Source: CAZJAD01 sp964543855
Lineage (GTDB): Bacteria; Electryoneota; RPQS01; DYHQ01
Direction of reading: 5' to 3'
Length of the DNA stretch: 25,399 bases
NCBI GenBank assembly: GCA_964543855.1
Contig: CAZJAD010000021.1
Span: 1 to 25,399, forward strand
How positions within the stretch are numbered: the first letter of the stretch is position 1; each line of letters starts with the position of its first letter. Shown in pieces: positions 14,503-22,181 of the stretch. The position numbers and the translations under genes were made by a program. A model generated the notes under the pieces. It was not told the DNA's origin, made no database searches, and worked only from the letters and a program-made list of their open reading frames with translations.

Positions 14503-16457
14503 TCCGTATCCCCTTCCTTACTGAAAAAAGTCGTATCCATCATTGCTGCGACCATGAGCTCTTTCAAACGCTCCACTCTCTGTGGAGCCGGATCGTGGGC
14601 CATGAACTCCTGCGCCGCCCGTCGTGCCTCGGCTGAGTCGTTTTTCATCACATAGAGAATTGCGAGGGATTCGCGGCTGACATTGAGTTCGGGGTCGAGT
14701 CGCAACGCCTCTTTTTGAGCCGCAATGGCTTGATCCAGCTCGCCCATGTTTTCGAAACAGAGTCCCAAGTTGTTGTAGACCGCTGCCCAGCCCGGCTTGA
14801 GCTCGAGCGCGCCGCTGTAAGCGCCAAGTGCCGCCGAATACTCCTCGACGCCCATGAGGGCATTGCCATAGCCAAAGAGGGCTTCGGCGGTGGGTGGCCC
14901 GAGTCGAAAGGCTCGCTGGTAGGTGCCCACCGCAGCGCTGCAATGATCAGCGAGATAGAAGAAGCGAGCGATTGTGACCTGCGCTTCGAAGCGATTAGGG
15001 GCAAGCTCAGCCAGGGCATCCACATGAGGGGCTGCACTGTAGATATCCAGCCGATCCAGGTAATAGACGGCAAGATTGTTGTGAGGCATCCAGGCGGCGG
15101 AGTCGAGAGCCGCCGCTTTCAGCGACCAATAGTAAGCCTGCTCTTCGTCGCCGTGGCTCTGATAGGCTTCGCTGAGATTCGTCACGACGGGTTCGAAGGA
15201 CGGTGCTCGGCGCGCCATGTGAGACCAGAGGGCAAGGTCGGTGGCCAGAATCGGCAGGCGGTTCACGGTCAGAATCGCGAAGACGACCGCGACGGGCACG
15301 ACGGCAAGCCGGAGACCACGACGGGCGAATTCCTCTCGACGGACCACCGAGGCCAACGCACGAAGCCCGTCGAGAACGAAGAGCCAGAAACCGGGCAAGG
15401 CCAGGTACGCGTACAAGTCCGCCACGGGAGCGAACGAACGGTTCAAACCATAAGCAGGAAAGAGAACGAGACCGAACCACAAGCCGCCGGCTGCCCAGAG
15501 CTGTCGCTTGCGCAGCCCGAGGACTACCGATGCGATCAACAGCAGGAAGAGCAGCCATCCGAGGTAGAATCCGACACCGCGCTGGGCGGGAAGACTCCAG
15601 GTGAGGCCAGAGAAGAAGTTGTAGTGAAGCGGAAGCAACACCGAGACGGCTGACCGCAGGTATTGTTCGGCAAGGAAGGGAACTCCCCTCAGAAGAGTCA
15701 CAATGCTCACGGATGGCGGCACGACTTCCCCGGAAGCGACTCGGCGAAGCACGAGATAGATTCCCAAGGGGATAACCAATGGAAAGTAGTGCCAGATCGG
15801 GCGGCGCGGCGCCTGCTTGACACGGGCAGACTCAGGCGAGCAACGATCCAACGCCCACGCCACGACTGGAGCGACAATCGCGACTTCTTTGGAGGCGAGG
15901 GCACCGAGGAATGCTGCTGATGCTGCCACGTGCGGCCAGGCGTTCTTGGCGCGCCTCGCGGCACGAAAAGCCAGAAAAAAGAGCAGGACGAAAAAGGTAG
16001 CCCAGAGATCGGTGCGGCCGGAGATCCATCCGACCGATGTGAGAGCTGCCGGGCAAACGGCGGCGAGAGCCGCAATACCGGCGGCCAAGCCCAAGCCGAC
16101 AAGAGAACGCATCACCACGAAGACGAGCGCCGTATTCGCGAGGTGCACGACCCAGTTTGACAGGTGATAGACGCTTGGCTTGAGTCCTCCGAGACGATAT
16201 TCGAGCCAATAGGTCAGCGAGACCCAAGGTCGGTAATAGCGCCAGGCATCCGGGTCGTAAGCTGTTCCCCACCAGTAGACTTTGAGAGGCAGGACACGGC
16301 AGGCTGTCGGCGTCGCCAGGAGTGGCGCCCTGCTTTCGATGAGCTTGCGATCGTCATTGACGAACCCACCTCGGAGACCGGGGAGAAAAACGGCTCCGAC
16401 AAACACGAGCAGCAGCAGTGTCCAGAGCCAGGTTTTATTTTTGGGGGAAGCACTCAA
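14499..16457 (-). CDS. TMTC-like multi-pass membrane glycosyltransferase with C-terminal TPR repeats
   Basis: The 652-residue product has about 10-12 hydrophobic segments up to residue about 420, then a TPR region (about 430-620; for example NALMGVEEYSAALGAYSGAL and VYNNLGLCFENMGELDQAI). The membrane part resembles GT-C proteins of the TMTC/PMT type: FVNDDRK in the first loop (acidic pair), YRPWVSLTYWLEYRLGGL, YHLSNWVVHLANTALVF, an SGRTDL motif and an ASKE motif. Such enzymes move a sugar from a lipid-linked donor to proteins outside the membrane; the donor and acceptor are unknown. The start is TTG at 16457, overlapping the coaD stop as TTGA; no in-frame ATG lies near. It ends overlapping the PdxJ-like gene. 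Confidence 0.82.
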   Translation of the reverse strand: MSASPKNKTWLWTLLLLVFVGAVFLPGLRGGFVNDDRKLIESRAPLLATPTACRVLPLKVYWWGTAYDPDAWRYYRPWVSLTYWLEYRLGGLKPSVYHLSNWVVHLANTALVFVVMRSLVGLGLAAGIAALAAVCPAALTSVGWISGRTDLWATFFVLLFFLAFRAARRAKNAWPHVAASAAFLGALASKEVAIVAPVVAWALDRCSPESARVKQAPRRPIWHYFPLVIPLGIYLVLRRVASGEVVPPSVSIVTLLRGVPFLAEQYLRSAVSVLLPLHYNFFSGLTWSLPAQRGVGFYLGWLLFLLLIASVVLGLRKRQLWAAGGLWFGLVLFPAYGLNRSFAPVADLYAYLALPGFWLFVLDGLRALASVVRREEFARRGLRLAVVPVAVVFAILTVNRLPILATDLALWSHMARRAPSFEPVVTNLSEAYQSHGDEEQAYYWSLKAAALDSAAWMPHNNLAVYYLDRLDIYSAAPHVDALAELAPNRFEAQVTIARFFYLADHCSAAVGTYQRAFRLGPPTAEALFGYGNALMGVEEYSAALGAYSGALELKPGWAAVYNNLGLCFENMGELDQAIAAQKEALRLDPELNVSRESLAILYVMKNDSAEARRAAQEFMAHDPAPQRVERLKELMVAAMMDTTFFSKEGDTE

Positions 16458-16942
16458 GGCGGCCCATCCGGAAACATCTTCTTCAACGCTTCTTCCACGC
16501 AGGGTGGAACAAACGGACTGACATCTCCGTGAAGTCGAGCCACTTCACGCACGATATTGCTGTTCAGATAGGTGAACCGCTCGTGGGGCATGAGGAAGAC
16601 GGTGATAACGCCGGCAGAAAGCTTGCGGTTCGTGAGAGCCATCTGGAACTCATACTCGAAGTCCGATACGGCGCGGAGGCCGCGGATAATCGCGATGGCT
16701 CCCCGCGTCTCGGCAAAACGCACGGACAGTCCGTCAAAATCTTCGACCTCGACACCCGGGATATCCTTGACGGCAACGCGGATCAGTTCGCGGCGCTCAT
16801 CCAAGGGGAAGAGGGGAGCTTTTTCAGGGTTATTGGCCAAGGTGACGATGACCCTGTCAAAGATCACTCGCGCACGGCGGATGACATCAATGTGGCCGTG
16901 CGTGATGGGGTCGAAGGTTCCCGGGTAGATGGCAGTTTTCAC
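16454..16942 (-). CDS. coaD: Phosphopantetheine adenylyltransferase
   Basis: Transfers AMP from ATP to 4'-phosphopantetheine, giving dephospho-CoA, the fourth step of coenzyme A synthesis. The 162-residue product has family length. Visible motifs are YPGTFDPITHGH (6-17), holding the nucleotidyltransferase T/HxGH site, the substrate-binding IIRGLRAVSDFEYE and the late FTYLNSNIVRE, close to the usual (Y/F)xxxSSxxVRE motif, with Asn-Ser instead of Ser-Ser. The ATG overlaps the stop of the RsbW-like gene as ATGA. Being embedded in a partner-switching operon is unusual and makes coaD dependent on that promoter unless it has an internal one that I did not see. Confidence 0.96.
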   Translation of the reverse strand: MKTAIYPGTFDPITHGHIDVIRRARVIFDRVIVTLANNPEKAPLFPLDERRELIRVAVKDIPGVEVEDFDGLSVRFAETRGAIAIIRGLRAVSDFEYEFQMALTNRKLSAGVITVFLMPHERFTYLNSNIVREVARLHGDVSPFVPPCVEEALKKMFPDGPP

Positions 16943-17370
16943 GATGCCCTCTTCGCTTTGAGCTTCAACATCACGACTTCGGTTCCCGTCTCCCGCGAGT
17001 GGATTTCGAGTTTATCCATCAGATGCCGAATCACATGGATACCGCGTCCTGTGTCTTTGTAGATATTTTCGGGGAGAGTGGGATCCGCGAGCGCTTCGGA
17101 GTCGAAGCCTTCGCCTTGATCCAGGACGCGGATCTGCAGCCCCGCCGGTTGTGGTTCGAAATGGATGACAATGTTCTTCTGCTCGTCGTAGTGATGGGCA
17201 TGTATGATGGCATTGTTGACCGCTTCCGTCACCGAGATGGCCACATCGCCTATGGCGCTGTCGTCAAATCCCATGTCACGCGCGATCCGTTCGGTGAGAT
17301 CATCCACTTGTGCCAGTTCATCGGTCGATGAGCGGATGGTCAGCGTTTCTGGAGGGGTCGCTGTGCTCAT
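16939..17370 (-). CDS. RsbW/SpoIIAB-like anti-sigma factor serine kinase (HATPase)
   Basis: Small GHKL-type ATPase/kinase of 143 residues. In partner-switching systems such proteins bind a target, often a sigma factor, and release it by binding or phosphorylating a STAS partner. The N box is VTEAVNNAIIHAH, the G1 box VLDQGEGFD and the G2 box TGRGIHVIRHLMDK, so ATP binding looks intact. The ATG at 17370 overlaps the phosphatase stop as ATGA; an ATG two codons earlier, at 17376, is possible. The neighbouring genes supply the STAS partner and the phosphatase, completing a switch. No sigma factor gene is adjacent, so the target is unknown. Confidence 0.9.
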   Translation of the reverse strand: MSTATPPETLTIRSSTDELAQVDDLTERIARDMGFDDSAIGDVAISVTEAVNNAIIHAHHYDEQKNIVIHFEPQPAGLQIRVLDQGEGFDSEALADPTLPENIYKDTGRGIHVIRHLMDKLEIHSRETGTEVVMLKLKAKRAS

Positions 17371-18800
17371 TGCCATTTCACGATTGAAAGCGTTAAATCA
17401 TCCTGAAGGAAATCATCCGACTCAAAGCGCTGCACCTCGCGGCAGATGCGGCGTACCATGTCCATGGCGCCGAGATCCTTGTATGCCCGGACCAGGTCGA
17501 GCAATCTGTCCACGCCGAATTCCTCCCCGTGTTCGTTACGCGCCTCGGTCACACCGTCCGTATAGAAGACGATCACATCACCCGGGCGCAGATCCACGCG
17601 CGCCTCTTGATATCCCACATTTTGGAAGGAGCCCATGAGCAGCCCGCCGGTATCCAACGGAATCGCCTGGCGAGCTCGCACGATGAACGGGGGATTGTGA
17701 CCCGCGTTCGAGTAGGTCAGGACTTTGTTGCGCCGATCGATGACTCCGTAGAAAGCGGTGACAAACCTTTCGGGAGATGTGGCATCGAAGAGGAAATCGT
17801 TCACTTTTCTCAGAATGGTGGAGATGGCGTAGTTCGACCGCGATTCGAGACGCAGACTGGCCCGGAGGCTGGCCATCAGGATGGCGGCGCCAACGCCTTT
17901 GCTTGCGACATCCCCGATGGCGACGCCCAGGTCCGTCGGCGTGATGGGAATGAAATCGTAATAGTCGCCGCCCACTTCGAGGGTCGGGAAATTCATGCCA
18001 CCCAAATCGAAGGGTTCGAAGTTCGGCATAGTCACCGGAAGGAAGGAAAGCTGGATACGGCGTGCGACGGAGAGCTCCTCTTCCAGGCGTTTCTTGTCCA
18101 TCATTTCCCGATGGAAGTGCGCGCGGTCCAGCACGACAGAGACGAGGCTTGCGAAGGTGCGCAAGGGACCCAGGTCTCGCTCGCTGAACCTACCGAGCTG
18201 ATCCGACTCGAGGTTGAGGCATCCAACGACCTCGGTGCCTGAGATAATCGGCACGGCGATTTCGCTGCGTGTGGCGTCCCGCGCTCGAATATAGCGTTCA
18301 TCGACCGAGACATCGGGCACGACCACGGGTTCGCCGTGTTGGACTACCCATCCCACGAGGCCTTTTCCAATGGGCACACTCGACTTGAATTTCTTCTGCA
18401 GCCGCTGGCTATCGGATCGTTCATAGCCGAGGAGGAAATCCTCATCGACGCGGTTTGTCGCGCGGTTGACCAGAAGGATGCCGGCTGCATCATAGTCCAC
18501 AATCCGGCGGAGTGACTCGACAATCGTGCGCAGGAGTTCATCCGGTTCGAGGGCGCTGGACAGTTTGAGTCCGATGTGAAAGAACGTTTCGTTTTCTTGT
18601 CGTTTGCGGTCTGCTTCACTCACAAGCTCGAGCACCGCGGCGCCTTTCAAGGCTTCCCGGGAGACCTCGAGGAGAAGCTGGAGCTGCTCGGGGTTGGCGT
18701 GGCCGTCGCGCAAGCTGTCCGCCGTCTGCTGCGAGAGGCGTCCCAGTTCGGCCAGGCGCTCCGCAATCTCCGCGAAATCCGGGGCGCTGTTTGCAGACAT
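17367..18800 (-). CDS. GAF-domain PP2C (RsbU/SpoIIE-type) serine phosphatase
   Basis: Protein serine phosphatase of 477 residues, expected to dephosphorylate the STAS protein encoded just upstream. A helical N-terminus (1-70) is followed by a GAF sensor (about 75-225, with IVDYDAAGILLVNRATN and SVPIGKGLVGWVVQHGEP) and a SpoIIE-type PP2C domain (about 240-477). Metal-binding motifs are EVGGDYYD (275-282), GDVASKGVGAAILMA (296-310), FYTDGVTEA (412-420) and DDLTL (467-471), all intact. The GAF domain may sense a small ligand or redox state; the signal is unknown. The start is the ATG at 18800, sharing one base with the STAS stop (TGATG). A longer frame to 18980 is rejected because it runs antisense-like through the STAS gene. 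Confidence 0.93.
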   Translation of the reverse strand: MSANSAPDFAEIAERLAELGRLSQQTADSLRDGHANPEQLQLLLEVSREALKGAAVLELVSEADRKRQENETFFHIGLKLSSALEPDELLRTIVESLRRIVDYDAAGILLVNRATNRVDEDFLLGYERSDSQRLQKKFKSSVPIGKGLVGWVVQHGEPVVVPDVSVDERYIRARDATRSEIAVPIISGTEVVGCLNLESDQLGRFSERDLGPLRTFASLVSVVLDRAHFHREMMDKKRLEEELSVARRIQLSFLPVTMPNFEPFDLGGMNFPTLEVGGDYYDFIPITPTDLGVAIGDVASKGVGAAILMASLRASLRLESRSNYAISTILRKVNDFLFDATSPERFVTAFYGVIDRRNKVLTYSNAGHNPPFIVRARQAIPLDTGGLLMGSFQNVGYQEARVDLRPGDVIVFYTDGVTEARNEHGEEFGVDRLLDLVRAYKDLGAMDMVRRICREVQRFESDDFLQDDLTLSIVKWQ

Positions 18801-19135
18801 CAGAAGCTGGCGACCGCCGCGTCGACGGTATCGTGGGTTTCGAAGACCGTGATGAGCTTGGTGATGATGAGAAGACTCTGGATCTTTTCCGTGGCACGGG
18901 CCAGTTTCATCTCGCCGCCCGCATTGCGGAGCGTGGTGAAGCCGCTGATGAGCAGGCCCAGACCGGAGCTGTTCATCCATTCGACTCCACCCAGATCGAG
19001 CACCGCTTTCCGCTCACCTTTTGCGATGGCGTCTTTTAGGGCTTGATGAAACTGGGCGGATTCCGGCCCGCCCATGATCTTCCCTTTCAGAGTCATCAAG
19101 AAGATATCATCGCGCTTTTCAGTTGACAGTTTCAT
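18800..19135 (-). CDS. STAS-domain anti-anti-sigma factor (RsbV/SpoIIAA-like)
   Basis: The 111-residue STAS protein is the switchable partner of the RsbW-like kinase: when dephosphorylated it binds the kinase and frees the kinase's other client. The phosphoacceptor loop reads VEWMNSSGLGLLISG (51-65), with Ser56 the likely phosphorylated residue by comparison with RsbV; Asn replaces the usual Asp before it. A preceding KAVLDLGG strand is also typical. The ATG at 19135 has an excellent GGAGGAAG ribosome site. It is the first gene of the tightly overlapped operon running to 13819. The 48-base gap to the upstream secreted-protein gene has no clear promoter or terminator, so cotranscription with the XRE-ImmA cassette is possible. 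Confidence 0.94.
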   Translation of the reverse strand: MKLSTEKRDDIFLMTLKGKIMGGPESAQFHQALKDAIAKGERKAVLDLGGVEWMNSSGLGLLISGFTTLRNAGGEMKLARATEKIQSLLIITKLITVFETHDTVDAAVASF

Positions 19136-19183
19136 AAAACTTCCTCCTGCTCATTTGAGGCTTTGCCGTTTCAAAATAGTGTT

Positions 19184-19636
19184 CTATGGATTGGAAAAAG
19201 GGGATTCCCAGAGATTCCGAATCGCTTCTCCGGGGAAACGAGGATCCTGTGGGTTGCGCGGGAAACAGGGCAGCTTGCGCAAAGACCCGGAATAGGTGTG
19301 AACCTCATAGTCGATTTCCGGATAGAAGAGCGAGGCGCCATAGTGTACGAAGCATGTGTCGATGTCGGCGTAGCCCAGATAGGACCAGGCCGGTTTCCCG
19401 TGCGGCCGTGAGAAGACGAGGTAGACAAGCGGTTCGCCGTTTGTTTTCGCGACTGAATTCCAGCAGATAAGATAATCGGGGCCGCTGGCCCGCACCGCCA
19501 AGTCCAAAGGGACCGCCGACTTCGTCGCCTCGAAGAGCGAGGAGACCGTCTGGCTTTCCCCGGGCTGCGCGACGCTTAGGACAAGCACGCATGCAAGACA
19601 TGGCGCGAGTTTTTTCATGGTCAAAGAATCGTTCAT
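19184..19636 (-). CDS. Small secreted protein with fibronectin-III-like domain
   Basis: I do not recognise a named family. The 150-residue product has a signal peptide (MKKLAPCLACVLVLS, cleavage near GES-Q). One beta domain follows, with YLICWNSVAKTNGEPLVYLV, a strand pattern like FN3 modules (LxWxxVxxxxGxPVxYxVxR), then YLGYADIDTCFVHYGASL and IDYEVHTYSG. Strongest in this assignment is the similarity in layout to the terminal modules at 23996 and 6089. The start may be 19636 (ATGA overlap with the ImmA gene) or 19618 (Met-Lys-Lys). As third gene of an XRE-ImmA operon it would be controlled by that repressor; the role is unknown. Confidence 0.68.
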   Translation of the reverse strand: MNDSLTMKKLAPCLACVLVLSVAQPGESQTVSSLFEATKSAVPLDLAVRASGPDYLICWNSVAKTNGEPLVYLVFSRPHGKPAWSYLGYADIDTCFVHYGASLFYPEIDYEVHTYSGSLRKLPCFPRNPQDPRFPGEAIRNLWESPFSNP

Positions 19637-20226
19637 TCTTCCGATTCTGCGATAAGAATGATGCGCTGAACTCCTTGACCGTCGTCCACGAAGGCTCCTT
19701 CTACGAGAAGATCGCCGTCCCTGGCGCTAGCAAACGGATGGCTGGCGCTCAGGGCCTGTTTGACACTCTGTTCCAGCGGGAGCAGATGCGGCGGACAGGT
19801 GAGGGGCGGCGGAGCCAATCGGAGCGTGCGACGGTCGTTGTCGAAGATTGTCATGATTCCCGGCCGATAGCGCAGGCGCGTGCGAGCGATGACTTCCCAA
19901 CTGGCCTGCGGATAGCGCTGTTTCAACTCCGGCAAAGAGAGACGGTGAACGTCAGCGCGAAAAGGCTCTCGAGGCAGCAGAAGGTCCTGCGCGAGTTCGT
20001 GGGCTGCGTTTTCATCCGAGACGGTGATATGGCGCTCCGCGCTGCCGTGATTCAGGAGCAGGTGGGCCAATTCGTGGCAGAAGGTCCAGTTCATGCGTTC
20101 TTCAGAGAGGTCCAGGTCGATGACGATGGTTCTCTCCGGAATCACATACCCTCGCACGCCATCGGAGAGGTGCTTCAAGTGCACCTCGACACTATGGCGG
20201 CGGGCCATATCAAACAGGAAGTTCAC
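19633..20226 (-). CDS. ImmA/IrrE-family metallopeptidase
   Basis: Zinc metallopeptidase of 197 residues in the ImmA/IrrE (DUF955) family, which typically cleaves a cognate XRE-type repressor. The zinc motif HELAH (51-55) and the distal ligand Glu72, in DENAAHELAQDLLLP, are intact. The C-terminal half (about 95-197) is an added domain with no clear match and may sense the inducing signal. The GTG start at 20226 overlaps the XRE gene stop as GTGA, the usual arrangement for repressor-protease pairs. I see no integrase or phage genes nearby, so a chromosomal stress or signalling role is more likely than a mobile-element switch. Confidence 0.9.
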   Translation of the reverse strand: MNFLFDMARRHSVEVHLKHLSDGVRGYVIPERTIVIDLDLSEERMNWTFCHELAHLLLNHGSAERHITVSDENAAHELAQDLLLPREPFRADVHRLSLPELKQRYPQASWEVIARTRLRYRPGIMTIFDNDRRTLRLAPPPLTCPPHLLPLEQSVKQALSASHPFASARDGDLLVEGAFVDDGQGVQRIILIAESEE

Positions 20227-20642
20227 CGCGCAGGCTGCTTCGATTTTCGGAAATCGAGGAGAGCTTGAATGAAGAATTCTTTCGACGGACGAATGCGGCT
20301 ATTGAGGCGAATCGAGCGCAGGATATCGACCTCTTCCTCCGTGATGTTCATCAGGATCATCTGGCCCTCATCCTGGAGCAGCTCGGAAAGTCCTTCATAC
20401 ATCGGGGCCTCATCATCGGTGTCGTAGACCAGGTAGCGTCCTCTCTCGCCCAGGATGATGTCTTCCACCCGGAGTCCGATGCCGCCAGCGATTTTCTCGA
20501 CGAACTCGAAGGTGGGTGAGGATTTTCCATTTTCGACGAGGGAGAGATAGGAGCGATTCACCCGGATCCTGTCGGCGAGAGCTTCCTGCGAGAGCCCCGC
20601 GTGTTTGCGCGCCTCACGAATTCTTACGCCAATTTTGGTCAT
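20223..20642 (-). CDS. XRE-family helix-turn-helix repressor
   Basis: The 139-residue DNA-binding protein has an N-terminal HTH (about 6-62: IREARKHAGLSQEALADRI, then SYLSLVENGKSSPTFEFVEK) of the Cro/CI type. A C-terminal segment (about 70-139) is likely the dimerisation or cleavage region. The partner metallopeptidase is encoded with a 4-base overlap, so proteolytic inactivation of this repressor is the natural model. The ATG at 20642 has AAGGAG 7 bases upstream. Two near-palindromic ATTGT-N2-ACAAT sites flank its promoter, suggesting autorepression. The C-terminal part is acidic and shows no known cleavage motif I could place. Confidence 0.92.
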   Translation of the reverse strand: MTKIGVRIREARKHAGLSQEALADRIRVNRSYLSLVENGKSSPTFEFVEKIAGGIGLRVEDIILGERGRYLVYDTDDEAPMYEGLSELLQDEGQMILMNITEEEVDILRSIRLNSRIRPSKEFFIQALLDFRKSKQPAR

Positions 20643-20660
20643 AGACGAACTCCTTGGTTA

Positions 20661-20672
20661 ATTGTGAACAAT
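20661..20672. promoter_or_regulatory. Operator site 1 of the XRE repressor (predicted)
   Basis: Perfect inverted repeat ATTGT-GA-ACAAT overlapping the -10 box and the expected transcription start of the XRE-ImmA operon. TTGT/ACAA half-sites are usual for this repressor class. Confidence 0.65.
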
Positions 20673-20698
20673 ATACAGAATTCGTCCCACATTGTCAA
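20670..20698 (-). promoter_or_regulatory. Near-consensus sigma-70 promoter of the XRE-ImmA operon
   Basis: Perfect -35 TTGACA (20693-20698 on the minus strand), a 17-base spacer and -10 TATATT (20670-20675). This is the best promoter in the window. Both ends are covered by repressor-like palindromes, as expected for a promoter that is strong but normally shut. Confidence 0.82.
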
Positions 20699-20702
20699 CA
20701 GA
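20691..20702. promoter_or_regulatory. Operator site 2 of the XRE repressor (predicted)
   Basis: Imperfect copy ATTGT-CA-ACAGA of the site at 20661-20672, overlapping the -35 box. The centres are 30 bases apart, close to three helical turns, which would place two repressor dimers on the same face of the DNA. Confidence 0.55.
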
Positions 20703-20728
20703 CGGCTGGGCAGTCAAGAAGCTCAAAT

Positions 20729-20746
20729 CGGCCATTCAAAGGGCCG
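20729..20746 (-). terminator. Weak hairpin after the alkaline phosphatase gene
   Basis: Five-base-pair stem CGGCC/GGCCG with an 8-base loop, starting 8 bases past the stop at 20755, followed on the minus strand by ATTTGAG. The T run is poor; it is a possible terminator only. Confidence 0.35.
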
Positions 20747-20754
20747 GACGAGGT

Positions 20755-22110
20755 CTAATCATGGGCACCGTAGTAGTCGAAGATCACCTTGGCAACTTCG
20801 GTGTTGTCGATGTACCGACCGCGCACCGGGTCGACCTCGTCGGCGTAGATGTCAAACCGCAGGGCGGCGGCTCCCTTGGCATAAAGCGGGATAAGGCTGT
20901 TCGAATGGGTGTCCGAGTAGTACTGGGCGCCGGGCAGATTGCCTGCCCCGTTGTCCACAATCTCGCTGAAGGTGTGAGGCGGCCCGGAGCCCGGACCCCA
21001 GAGGTAGCCGCACTCATGGTCGCCGGTGACGATGAGGAGTGTCTCGTCCCAGTTGCTGCTGGCCTTCACCCAAGCGATGACCGCGTCGACGGCGCTGTTG
21101 AACTCGGTTTGTTCTTCAATCATGCGGCCGATCTGATTGGCGTGGTCGGCCCAGTCAACCGCTCCACCCTCGATCATGAGCAGGAAGCCGCGCGGGTTCT
21201 CGTCAAGGACATTGAGTGCGCCCCGGGTCATCTCCTCAAGTGTGGGCACATCGTTGAGTGGGGCGGTATACGGCAGGGCGCTGCCGTTGGACTCTTCTCC
21301 GGCAACGGTCGTGCGTCTCTGTTGGAGGGTCAAGCGACATTGGGGGACGCCGAGGACGCGTGACGGAGGATTCGGGTCCACCATCAACGCCTGAAACTCG
21401 TCACAACTGTGGATCAAAGCCCAGTCCGTGTTGCTCGTCAGAAAGTCATTCCACTGTGTTTCACTGCCAACATATCTCCAATCGTTTGGAGCCGATGGAG
21501 TGACGGGCTGGTGGTTGTTGTCATAATCAGGGTTGCCGCAGCCCATGATGACGGATGCATCGCCAGCGAGCATTTCCTGTGCGATTTCGGCGTAGTTGCG
21601 ACGCGAGATGTTGTGAGAAAGGAAGCCCGCGGGTGTGGCATGCGACCAAGGGACGCTTGTGACGACACCCACCGATTTGCCAAGCGCGCTTGCGCGGTCT
21701 GTCACGGTGAAGAGCTTGTTGCCCTCCGAATCCACGTTGATGCGACCGTCATAGGTTTTAGCACCGGTCACCATGGCCGTCGTGGTTGCCGCCGACTCCG
21801 AAGCACGGAGCAGCATGTAGCCGAAATCTGTCCACGCAAGCGCCGGGTCATACGCCGGATCGGGAGCAGCGTCTTCGATTCCACTCTGAGAATATGTACT
21901 CATGAAGAAACAAACCGGGAAGTTCTGATAAGCCTGGCTCTCGACGCCGTGCCAGTAGTTGGTGGCCTTGACATGGTTGATGCTCCAGCCATCAGAGATC
22001 ATGACGATCACATGCTTCACCGTGTCTTGCTGGGCGGCAGCATCTGCCGGAGTCACAAGCAAAGCGTACAGTCCAATCAATGCAACAATGATTGCAAAGA
22101 GCTTATTCAT
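20755..22110 (-). CDS. Secreted alkaline phosphatase (PhoA-type)
   Basis: Zinc/magnesium phosphomonoesterase of 451 residues exported by a signal peptide (MNKLFAIIVALIGLYALLV, cleavage near ADA-AAQ). The first metal-binding Asp lies in IVMISDGW. The nucleophile is Ser106 in ASESAATTTA; the residue before it is Glu where PhoA has Asp101. Also visible are HATPAGF, the metal ligands in MIEGGAVDWADHAN, IVTGDHECG, and a late His in DTHSNSLIPLYAKG. It should release phosphate from organic esters outside the cytoplasm. An upstream in-frame extension to 22161 is rejected because the ATG at 22110 has AAGGA 8 bases upstream and starts the signal peptide. It follows ggt by 71 bases, probably in one transcript. 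Confidence 0.94.
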   Translation of the reverse strand: MNKLFAIIVALIGLYALLVTPADAAAQQDTVKHVIVMISDGWSINHVKATNYWHGVESQAYQNFPVCFFMSTYSQSGIEDAAPDPAYDPALAWTDFGYMLLRASESAATTTAMVTGAKTYDGRINVDSEGNKLFTVTDRASALGKSVGVVTSVPWSHATPAGFLSHNISRRNYAEIAQEMLAGDASVIMGCGNPDYDNNHQPVTPSAPNDWRYVGSETQWNDFLTSNTDWALIHSCDEFQALMVDPNPPSRVLGVPQCRLTLQQRRTTVAGEESNGSALPYTAPLNDVPTLEEMTRGALNVLDENPRGFLLMIEGGAVDWADHANQIGRMIEEQTEFNSAVDAVIAWVKASSNWDETLLIVTGDHECGYLWGPGSGPPHTFSEIVDNGAGNLPGAQYYSDTHSNSLIPLYAKGAAALRFDIYADEVDPVRGRYIDNTEVAKVIFDYYGAHD

Positions 22111-22181
22111 GCGATGGTGTCCTTGCGATGCTTCGCTATATGCGCATGCGCGCGAATTCACACCTGATTTGCACAGATTGA

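Noticed and set aside
18801..18980. N-terminal extension of the GAF-PP2C gene
   Set aside because: The extra 60 residues lie wholly over the STAS gene in another frame and are low-complexity His/Arg-rich; the ATG at 18800 fits the coupled overlap.
19184..20642. XRE-ImmA pair as a prophage or ICE switch
   Set aside because: No integrase, attachment repeat, relaxase or structural phage gene is present on either side.
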